From positions 593,667-657,666 of the forward strand of contig NZ_JH376797.1 in NCBI RefSeq assembly GCF_000234095.1: a stretch of 64,000 bases of DNA, read 5' to 3'. The notes beneath the pieces were generated by a model that was not told where the DNA came from, did not search any database, and was given only the letters and a program-made list of their open reading frames with translations. Position 1 is the stretch's first letter. The number at the start of each line of letters is the position of its first letter. Position numbers and translations under genes: made by a program. The stretch is from Centipeda infelix ATCC 43532. GTDB lineage: Bacteria > Bacillota > Negativicutes > Selenomonadales > Selenomonadaceae. Shown one piece after another: positions 1-9,115 of this stretch.

Positions 1-668
1 GTACCGCCCACATCGGCAAGGGCCTGCTCGATTTCCGGTGTATGGCGATGCGATACGGCACCGTACGCCGTAAAGCTGTCATAGAACTCCGGATAATGCG
101 TGCTCTCCTTCGGAGATCGTCCCGCCCCCGATACACCGGACACCGCATCGACAAGGATGGAATCGAGCTGCACCAGATGTGCCTTGACAAGCGGGGCAAG
201 CGCGAGGATGCTTGCTGTCGTATAGCATCCGGCATTCCCGATGATCCGCGCCGTTCGCACATGCTCACGATAGAGCTCGGCAAGCCCGTAGGCGCGATCT
301 GCGCTCGGATCTGTGTGTGCCACATGATACCACTGCTCATAGATGGCAGTATCCGCAAAACGATAGTCCGCTCCGAGATCAATGATGCGTACAGAACACG
401 CAGAAACCTCCTGCACAATTTTCATTGCGTGTCCATGCGGGAGTGCAATGAAGAGCACATCACTGTCCTCAGCAATGCGCCTTACATCTTCCATTGATAC
501 GAGTTCATTCTCATAAATATTCTTCAAATGTGGATAAATTTTCGATACACGCTCTCCCGTATGTCGCTCCGATGTCAGATGTGCGACCTCGACAAACGGA
601 TGAGCATGCAGCAGACGAATCAACTCTTCACCTGCATATCCGGATGCTCCGACAATACTTGCCTTCAT
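1..668 (-). CDS. argC: N-acetyl-gamma-glutamyl-phosphate reductase, C-terminus cut by window edge
   Basis: Reduces N-acetylglutamyl phosphate to the semialdehyde, third step of arginine synthesis, in the cytoplasm. About 222 N-terminal residues are visible. The NAD(P)-binding glycine motif GASGYAG is at residues 7-13, and the catalytic cysteine is Cys148 in the family motif NAGCYTT. SGVSGAG follows near residue 180. The ATG at 668 is preceded by a strong GGAGGGG ribosome site, and the start MKASIVG matches the family. It would be the first gene of an arg operon running off the left side. A short N-acetylglutamate synthase-like gene lies far away at 25.2 kb. Family identity is firm; only the C-terminal part is missing. 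Confidence 0.95.
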   Translation of the reverse strand, partial: MKASIVGASGYAGEELIRLLHAHPFVEVAHLTSERHTGERVSKIYPHLKNIYENELVSMEDVRRIAEDSDVLFIALPHGHAMKIVQEVSACSVRIIDLGADYRFADTAIYEQWYHVAHTDPSADRAYGLAELYREHVRTARIIGNAGCYTTASILALAPLVKAHLVQLDSILVDAVSGVSGAGRSPKESTHYPEFYDSFTAYGAVSHRHTPEIEQALADVGG

Positions 669-705
669 TTCATCCCCTCCGTTTCAGTCCCGAAAAGATT
701 TTATA

Positions 706-735
706 ATTATACACTCTTTATGTATATTTTTTCAA
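706..735 (-). promoter_or_regulatory. Promoter for argC
   Basis: On the minus strand a -35 TTGAAA (730-735) and a -10 TATAAT (706-711) are separated by 18 bases. The leader to argC is about 30 bases. The AT-rich stretch around the -10 could host an arginine repressor site, but I see no convincing ARG box. Confidence 0.6.
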
Positions 736-752
736 GTATTATTTCAAAAAAA

Positions 753-800
753 TTTGCCGGTCTTACAGTCATTCAAAAAATGATCTGTAAGACCGGCAAA
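753..800 (-). terminator. Terminator after thrB
   Basis: A perfect 16-bp inverted repeat (753-768 with 785-800) starts directly behind the thrB stop codon. On the minus strand it is followed by a T-rich run. It closes the pheB-hom-thrB unit and separates it from argC. Confidence 0.85.
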
Positions 801-801
801 A

Positions 802-1752
802 TCACCGTTTTGCGTTCATATCCCTGCGGCGCAGAACGCGTGCGCCCTTCGTATCAAGTCGCAGGTGCAGCGGACGCGCCTCAATTTCATAGGCACGGAA
901 GGCTTCCTGCATGGCCGCTGCAACCTCCTCTGTACACTTGCGGTGTTCAGGAACAAAAGCGATCAGGCAGGGCCCCGCTCCGCTGAGCGCTGCTCCGTAT
1001 GCACCGGCCCTCTTTGCTGCGGCAAAGACATCAAACATCCCCGGAATGAGCGGAGCTCGGTAGTTCTGGTGAAGCGCATCGGCAAAGGCGTTCTCCAGAT
1101 GCTTCTCCGAGCCGCGTGCAAGAGCCGCAACCATCATTGCTGCATGGCTGATATTGAACACGGCATCCTTCATCGGGACTTCAGACGGCAGTACCTGCCG
1201 CGCGGATTTCGTCGAGAGATAGAAGTCCGGCACCATAACGACAAGGCGCAGGAAGATGCGTGGCAAAAAGGAAAAGCACTCCACATGACCATCTGTCACC
1301 GTGTTCACCGTAAAGCCGCCATAGATTGCGGGTGCGACATTATCGGGATGTCCCTCGATATCCGTTGCAAGCTGCAGGAGATCATCGCGGCTGAACGGGC
1401 TGTCCACAAGTGCATTTGCCGCCGTGAGTCCCGCGACAATCGCCGTCGCACTGCTCCCAAGCCCCCGTGAAAGGGGGATACGGTTACTCATGCGAATCCG
1501 TGCACCCTGAAACTCATCCACACGCCCCGCACGCTCCAGAAGGTACTGAATGGATTTCCACACGATATTGCGTTCGTCCCCCGGAATATATGCCGCACCC
1601 TCGCCACGCGCTGAAATATGAAGCCCGGGCTCATGCGTGAGTGTCAGTGTCATCTCATTGTAGAGCGTACAGGCTATACCCAGTGCATCAAAGCCCGGAC
1701 CGAGGTTCGCGCTCGTCGCCGGAACACGAACCCGTACGGAGCGTTCGCTCAT
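802..1752 (-). CDS. thrB: Homoserine kinase
   Basis: Phosphorylates homoserine to O-phosphohomoserine in threonine synthesis. This is a 316-residue GHMP-family kinase with the N-terminal motif PATSANLGPGFD at about residues 11-22 and the phosphate-binding motif GLGSSATA at 97-104. Near the C-terminus is a glycine-rich segment, ALSGAGP. The length is usual for the bacterial enzyme. The ATG overlaps the hom stop by 4 bases, so the two genes are translationally coupled. Threonine synthase itself is not in the window. Confidence 0.95.
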   Translation of the reverse strand: MSERSVRVRVPATSANLGPGFDALGIACTLYNEMTLTLTHEPGLHISARGEGAAYIPGDERNIVWKSIQYLLERAGRVDEFQGARIRMSNRIPLSRGLGSSATAIVAGLTAANALVDSPFSRDDLLQLATDIEGHPDNVAPAIYGGFTVNTVTDGHVECFSFLPRIFLRLVVMVPDFYLSTKSARQVLPSEVPMKDAVFNISHAAMMVAALARGSEKHLENAFADALHQNYRAPLIPGMFDVFAAAKRAGAYGAALSGAGPCLIAFVPEHRKCTEEVAAAMQEAFRAYEIEARPLHLRLDTKGARVLRRRDMNAKR

Positions 1753-3050
1753 AACAAATCCTCCTGTCCGTCCGCAACGCGGATCAGGCTTCGCACCTCA
1801 CGCACGACAGGAAGTGCCTGTAATTTCTCCACGGCATCGGAGGCAGCCGCATGTGTCACCACATGGGTCACGGCAACGATCTCCGCATCGCCCTCCTCCG
1901 TCCAGCGCGCCTGAATTACGGATTTTAGGCTGACGCCTGCACGTCCAAAGGTCGTTGCAATCTCGCCGAGAACGCCCGGCTCATCCGCAACAACGAGACG
2001 CAAATAGTAAGAGGACTTTGTCTTTTCCACAGGGCAGAGCTTCTTCTTCTCCCCGACCTTGTACTTCATCCGCCCGGTCGTACCGGAGACAATATCACGC
2101 GCAATCTCGATGATGTCCGCAACGACCGCCGATGCGGTCGGCAGAGAACCTGCGCCGCGCCCATAGAACATCGCGTCGCCAAGCACGTTGCCGCGCACAA
2201 AGATCGCGTTGAACACGCCGTTCACCGAGGCAAGCGGATGCGTCTTTGGCAGGAAGACGGGATGTACGCGCACATCAATCCCCTCCTCCGTATTGCGTCC
2301 GACGGCGAGAAGTTTGATGACATAGCCGAGATTGAGCCCGTATTCGATATCGTCCTCAGTGATATGCGAAATTCCTTCGACGGAGACATCCTCAAAACCG
2401 ATGATCGTGTCAAAGGCGAGCGAGGCAAGGATTGCCGCCTTGCGCGCCGCATCGAGACCGTCCACGTCCGCCGACGGATTTGCCTCTGCATAGCCCTTTT
2501 CCTGTGCACGGCGCAGCACGGCATCATAGCTGATATGTTTTTCCGTCATCTTCGTCAGCATATAGTTCGTCGTTCCGTTGACAACGCCCATGATCTCCGT
2601 GATGCTGTTCGCCGTCAGGCATTCCTTCAGCGGCTTGATGATCGGGATACCACCTCCGACACTCGCCTCATAGAGAAAATCCACCGCATTCTCACCTGCC
2701 GTGGCATAGAGCTCGGAGAGATGCTCGGCAATGACATCCTTGTTCGCCGTAACGACGTGCTTTCCCGCCGCCATCGCACGCAGCATATAGTCTTTCGCCG
2801 GGACAAGACCGCCCATAACTTCGACAACAACGGAAATTTCCTCATCATTCAGAATTTCGTCGAAGTTATCGGTCAGTGGAATTCCCTCGGCTTCCGGACG
2901 ATGTTTTTTTGCATCGCGCACGAGAATCTTCTTGATCTCAATGCGTGTACCACAGCGCTCCGTGATCGTAGCCGCATTGATCGAGAGTGTACGCACTACC
3001 CCCGAGCCAACCGTCCCCGCTCCGAGAAGTGCAATTTTGATTGTGTTCAC
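1749..3050 (-). CDS. hom: Homoserine dehydrogenase with C-terminal ACT domain
   Basis: Converts aspartate semialdehyde to homoserine with NAD(P)H. At 433 residues it has the usual three-part layout. The Rossmann domain carries GAGTVGSG at residues 10-17. The catalytic domain includes GVVNGTTNYML at 155-165. The ACT domain at roughly 350-430 normally senses threonine. It lies between the PheB-type ACT gene and thrB, with an 18-base gap upstream and a 4-base overlap downstream. That fits one operon for the threonine branch. Confidence 0.95.
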   Translation of the reverse strand: MNTIKIALLGAGTVGSGVVRTLSINAATITERCGTRIEIKKILVRDAKKHRPEAEGIPLTDNFDEILNDEEISVVVEVMGGLVPAKDYMLRAMAAGKHVVTANKDVIAEHLSELYATAGENAVDFLYEASVGGGIPIIKPLKECLTANSITEIMGVVNGTTNYMLTKMTEKHISYDAVLRRAQEKGYAEANPSADVDGLDAARKAAILASLAFDTIIGFEDVSVEGISHITEDDIEYGLNLGYVIKLLAVGRNTEEGIDVRVHPVFLPKTHPLASVNGVFNAIFVRGNVLGDAMFYGRGAGSLPTASAVVADIIEIARDIVSGTTGRMKYKVGEKKKLCPVEKTKSSYYLRLVVADEPGVLGEIATTFGRAGVSLKSVIQARWTEEGDAEIVAVTHVVTHAAASDAVEKLQALPVVREVRSLIRVADGQEDLL

Positions 3051-3068
3051 CGAATTTTATCCCCCATG

Positions 3069-3515
3069 TCAAGCCTGTCCAATGACCTCGAGTTTTTCCA
3101 CACCGTCGACCACATCCAACCTTTCCAGCAGCGACTGCAAGCCGTTATGCAGTTTTGCCGTTTCAAGGGAGATGTTCACCGTCGCAGCTCCGCGTGTGGG
3201 AAACCCCTGATCGATGGTCATGACATTGCCCCCCTCCTCTGCGATAACCTGCAGAACCGCCTGTAATGTACCACGCCGATGGCGGAGCAGCATAGAGAGC
3301 GTGACAATCTTATCGCGCGTCGCTTCAAAGAAGGAATACACATAGTCCTTATACTTGTAATAGGCACTGCGGCTGAGATTTGCCTTGACAACCGCCTCGT
3401 TGACCGTACGCACTTCTCCACTGTTGATGAGTTCCTTTGCGAGGATGGTCTTTTTGATTGCCTTCGGCAAAATCTCCTCACGAACGAGATAAACACCTGT
3501 CATATCAATTTTCAT
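3069..3515 (-). CDS. pheB: PheB/UPF0735-type ACT-domain protein
   Basis: A 148-residue protein with an N-terminal helix-turn-helix-like segment (about residues 25-60, including NEAVVKANLSRSAYYKYK) and a C-terminal ACT domain (about 70-145). The family often precedes hom-thrB in Firmicutes and is presumed to sense an amino acid; no catalytic role is established. I prefer the ATG at 3515 because GAAGGAG lies 6 bases upstream. An in-frame start 15 bases further out lacks such a site. It is first in the pheB-hom-thrB operon. The gene name follows the B. subtilis family and does not imply chorismate mutase activity. Confidence 0.85.
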   Translation of the reverse strand: MKIDMTGVYLVREEILPKAIKKTILAKELINSGEVRTVNEAVVKANLSRSAYYKYKDYVYSFFEATRDKIVTLSMLLRHRRGTLQAVLQVIAEEGGNVMTIDQGFPTRGAATVNISLETAKLHNGLQSLLERLDVVDGVEKLEVIGQA

Positions 3516-3558
3516 GAGTAACTCCTTCAATGGATAGAAAGGCTTTTATAACGATCTA

Positions 3559-3587
3559 AGTATATCATATGTGAAAGAAATCGCCAA
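3559..3587 (-). promoter_or_regulatory. Promoter for pheB-hom-thrB
   Basis: A minus-strand -35 TTGGCG (3582-3587) and -10 TATACT (3559-3564) are spaced by 17 bases. The expected transcription start is near 3552, giving a leader of about 35 bases before the ATG at 3515. Confidence 0.65.
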
Positions 3588-3600
3588 ATAGCAGTACGCA

Positions 3601-4185
3601 CTAAATTTTATTTTCCGTCCCGTTCATCAGTCGCTTGATGTTCTCACGGTGGCGGACAATGACAAGCAGTGCCGCAATCACCGTGAACACGATATACTCC
3701 ATCGGATATGCAAACAGGGCGGCAAGAATCGGTGTAATGACACCTGCGACAACTGAGCCAAGAGAAACATAACGTGTCATATAGACAATCGTAAACCAAA
3801 GGACAAAGACGATCAGGGTCACATTTCCCATCAACATGGTCAGAACGCCGAGTGAGGTAGCAACCCCTTTTCCCCCGTGAAACCGCAGGAACAACGAGAA
3901 ACTGTGTCCGACTATGGCAAGAAGGCCGCCTATGACCGCGGCAAGCGGGGTTCCGACAAGGGAGAGTCCCAGTAAAACACCTGCCTGTCCTTTGAGGCTG
4001 TCCGCAAGGAAGACGATGATGCCGGGAACTTTCCCGAGCGTTCGCCACGCATTTGTCGCACCGATGTTATGACTGCCATACTTCCGTAGATCCGTATGCC
4101 AGAAGAGTTTCCCGAGAATCAGTCCACTCGGAATGGAGCCGACCAGATAGGCAATAACGCCCGTCAGAAGGTAGTCCATCATCAC
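3601..4185 (-). CDS. plsY: Glycerol-3-phosphate acyltransferase PlsY
   Basis: Transfers the acyl group from acyl phosphate to glycerol-3-phosphate, the first step of phospholipid synthesis, in the inner membrane. The protein has 194 residues and several membrane segments. The three conserved loops of the family are visible: GSIPSG (16-21), GSHNIGATN (37-45) and HGGKGVAT (103-110). The start codon overlaps the der stop as ATGA. Three consecutive Met codons leave the exact start open by two residues. The der-plsY pairing is common in this group. Confidence 0.93.
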   Translation of the reverse strand: MMMDYLLTGVIAYLVGSIPSGLILGKLFWHTDLRKYGSHNIGATNAWRTLGKVPGIIVFLADSLKGQAGVLLGLSLVGTPLAAVIGGLLAIVGHSFSLFLRFHGGKGVATSLGVLTMLMGNVTLIVFVLWFTIVYMTRYVSLGSVVAGVITPILAALFAYPMEYIVFTVIAALLVIVRHRENIKRLMNGTENKI

Positions 4186-5507
4186 TCTTCCTCCTTGCGG
4201 GCACGCACAACAAGGCGGAGCGGTGTCCCCTCGAAACCGAAGCTCTCGCGCAGACGGTTCTCGATGAATCGCAGATAGGAAAAGTGCATGAGCTCGGGAT
4301 CGTTCACAAATATGATGAACGTCGGCGGTGTGATTCCAACCTGCGTGACAAAGAGAATCTTGAGCTGCTTTCCTTTCTTCGTCGGCGGCGGATTGACCGA
4401 GACGGCATCACGAATCAGCTCGTTGAGTACGCTTGTCTTGATGCGCATGGACTGCTGCTCTGCAACGTATTTGACAAGCTCTGTCACGCGCTCGACGCGT
4501 TGCCCCGTGAGCGCTGATGTATAGAGAACCGGCGCATATTGGAGAAAGCCCAGTTTTTCACGCAGATCGTCCGTGAAGCGAAGCGTCGATTTATCATTTT
4601 TCTCGGGGAAGATATCCCATTTGTTCACAACGATAATAACGCCCTTGCCGGATTCGTGGACATAGCCCGCGATCTTTGTATCCTGCTCCAGAATTCCCTC
4701 GGCGGCGTTGATGACCATGAGAACGACGCCCGCGCGGTCAATGGCGCGCAGGGAGCGCATCACGCTGTACCGCTCCACGGGCAGGCTGATCTTCCCCTTG
4801 CGGCGCATCCCCGCGGTATCGATGAGAAGATACTTCGCCCCATCCCGCGTAAAGTGTGTGTCAATCGCGTCGCGGGTCGTCCCGGGCACATCGCTGACAA
4901 TGACGCGCTCCTCGCCGAGCAGACGATTTACAAGTGAGGATTTGCCGACATTCGGACGACCAACCACTGCAATCGCAATTTCATCCGCGTCGATATTCTC
5001 CTCTGCCTCTTTGGGAAATGCTGCAACAACAGCATCCAGAAGGTCGCCGAGATTCATCGCATTGGATGCCGAAATGGGAATCGGATCACCCAGACCGAGC
5101 GAATAGAAGTCGTAGATCAACGCCTCACGCTCAAAGCTGTCAATCTTGTTGACCGCAAGAATCACGGGCTTTTGTGTGCGCCGCAGAAGCCGCCCGACCT
5201 CCTCGTCCGAGGAGGTCAGCCCCGCACGTCCGTCGACGAGGAAGAGAATGACATCCGCCTCCTCCATCGCGAGCTCTGCCTGACTGCGCATGGAGCGAAG
5301 GATATGGTCACTCTCGTCAAACTCGATGCCGCCCGTATCAATTATTGTAAACTCGTGGTTCAGCCACTCCGCATCCATATAGATGCGGTCGCGCGTCACC
5401 CCCGGCATGTCATCGACAATCGACACACGCTTCTTGCCGATTTGATTGAACAGCGTTGATTTACCGACATTCGGCCGTCCGACCACTGCCACAATGGGTT
5501 TGCTCAT
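4182..5507 (-). CDS. der: Ribosome-assembly GTPase Der (EngA)
   Basis: Essential double GTPase acting on the 50S subunit. In 441 residues there are two tandem G domains, each opening with GRPNVGKS (about residues 10-17 and 182-190), and DTGG and DTAG switch motifs. A C-terminal KH-like domain contains the typical NPPPTKKGKQLK segment. A ribosome site GAGAGGAG stands upstream of the ATG. It overlaps plsY by 4 bases. Confidence 0.96.
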   Translation of the reverse strand: MSKPIVAVVGRPNVGKSTLFNQIGKKRVSIVDDMPGVTRDRIYMDAEWLNHEFTIIDTGGIEFDESDHILRSMRSQAELAMEEADVILFLVDGRAGLTSSDEEVGRLLRRTQKPVILAVNKIDSFEREALIYDFYSLGLGDPIPISASNAMNLGDLLDAVVAAFPKEAEENIDADEIAIAVVGRPNVGKSSLVNRLLGEERVIVSDVPGTTRDAIDTHFTRDGAKYLLIDTAGMRRKGKISLPVERYSVMRSLRAIDRAGVVLMVINAAEGILEQDTKIAGYVHESGKGVIIVVNKWDIFPEKNDKSTLRFTDDLREKLGFLQYAPVLYTSALTGQRVERVTELVKYVAEQQSMRIKTSVLNELIRDAVSVNPPPTKKGKQLKILFVTQVGITPPTFIIFVNDPELMHFSYLRFIENRLRESFGFEGTPLRLVVRARKEEE

Positions 5508-5533
5508 CGTTTTTCGCTCCTCTCACGAATTCT

Positions 5534-6928
5534 TTAGTGTGCAGCGGCGGGTTTTGTATATCCCGCATTGCTCTGCCATGTATATCCCCCACTCAGACGC
5601 TCACGATGGTAATGTCCCCAGTCCGTGAGTGCCTCATGATAGTCGCGTCCCGTCGCCACCGGCTCGATACGGATATGCGGAAACTCTTTCTGCATTGCAT
5701 CAAGAGAAATATCGTCCAGGAACACATCCTCGCCCTCACGCAGAGAGGAAGCAGGAATCAGCACACCATCCACAGAATGCGGGAACTTACGAAGTGCTTC
5801 CGCTATATCATGCCCCGTAAGAAGTCCTGACACATTGACCGTCGCTCCGAAATGTTCATTGATAACAGGAAGGACATGAATGCGCCGCACATCGGGGTCG
5901 AGCTCGCGCGCCAAGCGCTCCATCACAGGTGCGACCGCCGTGCCGCTGATAACGACGAGTTTGGAATCCTCATCCATGGTATTTGTGCAGTCATCGGCAG
6001 CCGTCCACTCCTCGATAAAATTTCGCGTCAGTCCGATCCCGTTGTCGAGTTGAGGAAAGCCGTCGTACATTTCGGCGGGTGGGACCTCACGTCCCGCCAG
6101 AAAATAGAACTCATCGCCAAGATAGATAAAGGTGCGCCCCTCCTCTGCGCGCATCCTCTCCTGCCATGCCTCCACCTGATCAATTACGCGTGCGGCACCA
6201 GCGCGATCAAACTGGATGAGCGGAAACGGATCCGTACGGTGCTTTGTTAATCCCACAGGCACGATTGCAAGCGAGAGCGCATGGGGACGGCGTTCTGTGA
6301 TATCGCGGATTGTGCGCTCAAGCTCCTCTCCATCGTTCAGTCCATAGCAGAGCACTACCTGTGTATGATAGTCTGCCCCCGCATTCTCCAGTTTCGTCAA
6401 CTGCCCGAGAATATCCGCCGCCCCCTTATAGCGCAGGATCTCGGCACGCAGCGCAGGATTTGTGCACTGCACGGACACGTAGAGCGGCGAGAGATGATAT
6501 CGTTCAATCCGCGCGAAATCCGCTGCTCCCATATTTGTGAGCGTCACGAAATTCCCGTAGAGAAAGGAAAGGCGATAGTCGTCATCCTTGACAGAGAGAC
6601 TGTGGCGCATGTCCGGCGCAATCATATCGACAAAGCAAAAATAACAATGATTTGCACAGGGCCGGATTCCATCAAAAACCGCACGCTCGAACTCCACACC
6701 AAAGTCCTCATCGTAGTCCTTGTCGAAGGCAATGAGCTCCTGCTCCCCATCTGCGTGCTCCACAAGAAGTTCAATCTCCTCATCTGCCATCGCAAAGCTG
6801 AAGTCAATGATGTCACGCAGGGGCATATTGTTGACCGAAAGGATCTTATCCCCCGGTACGAGTTCCAACTCCTCGGCAATGCTGCCCTCAAGAACACGCA
6901 GAATAACCCCTGGATATCCTTTCGCCAT
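5534..6928 (-). CDS. DUF512-family protein with PDZ domain and radical-SAM-like cysteines
   Basis: A 464-residue protein of the DUF512 family. A PDZ-like domain occupies residues 1-65 (PGVILRVLEGS start, GDKILSVN). It is followed by a radical-SAM-like region whose cysteines are spaced as in CANHCYFC, and by the DUF512 domain in the C-terminal half (FIYLGDEFY region). The reaction is unknown. I chose the ATG at 6928 because AGGGGGG precedes it; a longer in-frame reading from 6970 has no such site and would overlap a terminator. It sits upstream of der with a 26-base gap, an arrangement conserved in many Firmicutes and suggesting a translation-linked role. Confidence 0.85.
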   Translation of the reverse strand: MAKGYPGVILRVLEGSIAEELELVPGDKILSVNNMPLRDIIDFSFAMADEEIELLVEHADGEQELIAFDKDYDEDFGVEFERAVFDGIRPCANHCYFCFVDMIAPDMRHSLSVKDDDYRLSFLYGNFVTLTNMGAADFARIERYHLSPLYVSVQCTNPALRAEILRYKGAADILGQLTKLENAGADYHTQVVLCYGLNDGEELERTIRDITERRPHALSLAIVPVGLTKHRTDPFPLIQFDRAGAARVIDQVEAWQERMRAEEGRTFIYLGDEFYFLAGREVPPAEMYDGFPQLDNGIGLTRNFIEEWTAADDCTNTMDEDSKLVVISGTAVAPVMERLARELDPDVRRIHVLPVINEHFGATVNVSGLLTGHDIAEALRKFPHSVDGVLIPASSLREGEDVFLDDISLDAMQKEFPHIRIEPVATGRDYHEALTDWGHYHRERLSGGYTWQSNAGYTKPAAAH

Positions 6929-6947
6929 ATACCCCCCTTTCTCCATG

Positions 6948-6974
6948 AAAAAGGAGTGACATTTCATCACTCCT
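6948..6974 (-). terminator. Weak terminator after the S1 gene
   Basis: An 8-bp inverted repeat (6952-6959 with 6967-6974) with a 7-base loop is followed on the minus strand by a short T run. It lies between the S1-domain gene and the DUF512 gene. Read-through is likely because the T run is short. Confidence 0.5.
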
Positions 6975-7003
6975 CTGCTATCGTATGAACTTATTTACAA
7001 ATC

Positions 7004-8173
7004 TTACTTCAGCCAGTCGAGATGTGCCTCGACCTGACCTTCCGTATTCTCGCTCGCCTCAGCTTGCTCCGCCTGGTGCTCATCCACATACTTCTTGATA
7101 TCAGCATTGTCCGCGTCACGCTTCGCCTTGGTGATCGAAAGTGAAATGCGCTTGCGCTTCGTGTCGATGCGAAGCACCTTGACCGTCACGATATCGCCCG
7201 TATGGACGGCCTCGTCTGCACGCTCGATGCGCTTCTCGGCAAGTTCCCCCATCGGAATAAGACCATCAAAGCCCGGCTCGATCTCCATGAACGCACCGAA
7301 GTCCGTCAACTTGATGATCTTGCCCTCGATGAAATCGCCCTCGGCGTACTTCTCTGCCTTCTCTACCCACGGATCCGGAAGGGTATCCTTAACCGAGAGA
7401 GAGATGCGCTTTGCGTCGCGGTCAACACTCTTAACAAAGACGTCGAGCTCCTGCCCAACTTCGAGCACCTCCGACGGATGTTTCACGCGATGCCATGCGA
7501 GATCAGAGATGTGAGCAAGACCGTCCACCCCGCCGATATCAATGAATGCACCGTAGTCGACAAGGCGCTTGACCGTACCGCGCACAGTCATCTCAGGCTC
7601 GATGGCCGAGAACACCGCCTCCTCCTTCTCCGCGCGATCACGCTCGAGAAGCTTGCGGCGCGAAAGGACGAGACGACGCTTCTGAACATCGATCTCGATG
7701 ATCTCTGTCTCAACCGTCTGATCAACGTAGACTGCGAGATCCTTGACAAAGTGGAGCTCCATCTGAGAGGCAGGAATAAAGCCGCGCAAACCCATGACGT
7801 ATGCAACGAGACCGCCCTTAACCTCTTTGGCGATCTTTGCCTCGACGGTCTCGCCCTTCGCCTGAATCTCCTCGATGTCCTTCCATGCAGCCATCTTATC
7901 GGCCTCGACCTTGGAAAGGCTGCCGCCATTATCGCCGCCAAGCGACTTGATGTAAACATCAATCTCATCGCCGACTTTCACAACATCGTGTGCGTCGTCC
8001 GGCGCAGGAACGGCAAGATCCCTCTTGGAGACAGGAATCTCCTGCTTGTAGCCGATATCGACATACGCCTCATCACGGGATACCTGAACAACGACCCCTT
8101 TGACAACCGTACGCTCTTGGATATCGGGCATATCTTCCTGTTCCAAAAGTTCCTTCATGCTCTGTTCTGACAC
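7004..8173 (-). CDS. rpsA: 30S ribosomal protein S1-like, four S1 domains
   Basis: RNA-binding protein of 389 residues with four S1 motifs at roughly 20-95, 105-175, 190-262 and 275-350. The third and fourth carry the best consensus (YGAFIDIGG.DGLAHIS and FGAFMEIEPGFDGLIP). Firmicute S1 homologues are of this length, shorter than the six-domain E. coli protein. The start is GTG at 8173, because AAGGAGG lies 10 bases upstream. An ATG at 8158 would make an ATGA overlap with ispH but lacks a ribosome site. The real overlap with ispH is 19 bases. In some relatives ispH and S1 are fused; here they are separate frames. Confidence 0.9.
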   Translation of the reverse strand: MSEQSMKELLEQEDMPDIQERTVVKGVVVQVSRDEAYVDIGYKQEIPVSKRDLAVPAPDDAHDVVKVGDEIDVYIKSLGGDNGGSLSKVEADKMAAWKDIEEIQAKGETVEAKIAKEVKGGLVAYVMGLRGFIPASQMELHFVKDLAVYVDQTVETEIIEIDVQKRRLVLSRRKLLERDRAEKEEAVFSAIEPEMTVRGTVKRLVDYGAFIDIGGVDGLAHISDLAWHRVKHPSEVLEVGQELDVFVKSVDRDAKRISLSVKDTLPDPWVEKAEKYAEGDFIEGKIIKLTDFGAFMEIEPGFDGLIPMGELAEKRIERADEAVHTGDIVTVKVLRIDTKRKRISLSITKAKRDADNADIKKYVDEHQAEQAEASENTEGQVEAHLDWLK

Positions 8174-8985
8174 TGTTTATAAACCTCCTTGATAATCCAG
8201 TCCGGCGTTGAAGCACCGGCTGTAATACCAATTTTATTAACATTTTTAAGCCAATCATCCTGCAGCTCCGCCACAGTCTCGATATGGTATGTTTTGCACT
8301 TCGTAGCACACAGCTGGGCAAGACGCGATGTGTTTGCGCTGTTCTTGCCGCCGACCACAATCATCACATCGACATTCTCGGCAAGCTCCAGAGCCGCAGT
8401 CTGGCGCAGATCCGTCGCTGTACATATCGTACGCAGGATCTTGATCTCACGCGACTTTTCCAAAAGATGCGATACAATACTCCGAAACTTCTCGCCCGAG
8501 AACGTGGTCTGCGAAACGACGCCGAGTTTTCCGATACTCGGCAGTGCATCCGCCTCTGCCTCAGTCTCAATAATATAAGCATCCTGTGCCGTCCATTCGA
8601 AGATACTCTTGACCTCCGGATGGTTCTTCTCTCCGATAATGACAACTGTATACCCTTCCTCGGATAACAGTTTTGCTGAGAGCTGTGCCTTCTTGACATG
8701 CGGACAGGTCGCATCCACGAGTTCCACCCCGCGAGACTCTGCCTTCTCATACACCTCCGGTCCCACACCATGTGAGCGGATGATGACGAGCCCATCCTCC
8801 ATCTCATCGAGTGAGCCAACAGTGCCAACGCCTTCATTCTTCAGGCGCTCCACCATCTGTGGATTATGAATGATCGGACCTAACGTACTGGATGTACCAT
8901 CTGTGGAGGCATTCTGTCGGGCAATCTCAATGGCGCGTTTTACACCATAGCAAAAGCCCAAATGCTCAGCTAAAATAACCTCCAT
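8155..8985 (-). CDS. ispH: 4-hydroxy-3-methylbut-2-enyl diphosphate reductase
   Basis: Last enzyme of the MEP isoprenoid pathway, making IPP and DMAPP with a 4Fe-4S cluster. The protein has 276 residues. Three cluster cysteines are recognisable: FCYGV near the N-terminus, DATCPHV in the first third and RTICTATDLRQ in the last third. The family start M-E-V-I-L-A-E-H fits the ATG at 8985. A GTG at 8994 is possible and would add three residues. The gene is followed, with a 19-base overlap, by the S1 gene. Confidence 0.94.
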   Translation of the reverse strand: MEVILAEHLGFCYGVKRAIEIARQNASTDGTSSTLGPIIHNPQMVERLKNEGVGTVGSLDEMEDGLVIIRSHGVGPEVYEKAESRGVELVDATCPHVKKAQLSAKLLSEEGYTVVIIGEKNHPEVKSIFEWTAQDAYIIETEAEADALPSIGKLGVVSQTTFSGEKFRSIVSHLLEKSREIKILRTICTATDLRQTAALELAENVDVMIVVGGKNSANTSRLAQLCATKCKTYHIETVAELQDDWLKNVNKIGITAGASTPDWIIKEVYKQCQNRA

Positions 8986-9059
8986 AAACCTCACCGCACT
9001 GTGTAATGATTCTCAATGAATCTACACATACATAATCCTATCCACACAATCTGAGTAAC

Positions 9060-9088
9060 AGTATAACACGCGAATCCCTCACACGCAA
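9060..9088 (-). promoter_or_regulatory. Promoter for ispH-rpsA
   Basis: Minus-strand -35 TTGCGT (9083-9088) and -10 TATACT (9060-9065), 17-base spacing. The leader of roughly 70 bases contains a small inverted repeat, GATTC/GAATC (about 9009-9022), close to the start codon. Confidence 0.6.
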
Positions 9089-9115
9089 ATAAAATTTTTC
9101 TCTCTGTCACATATA

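Noticed and set aside
3601..3601. Threonine or lysine riboswitch or T-box in front of pheB-hom-thrB
   Set aside because: The leader from the predicted start near 3552 to the ATG at 3515 is only about 35 bases and unstructured.
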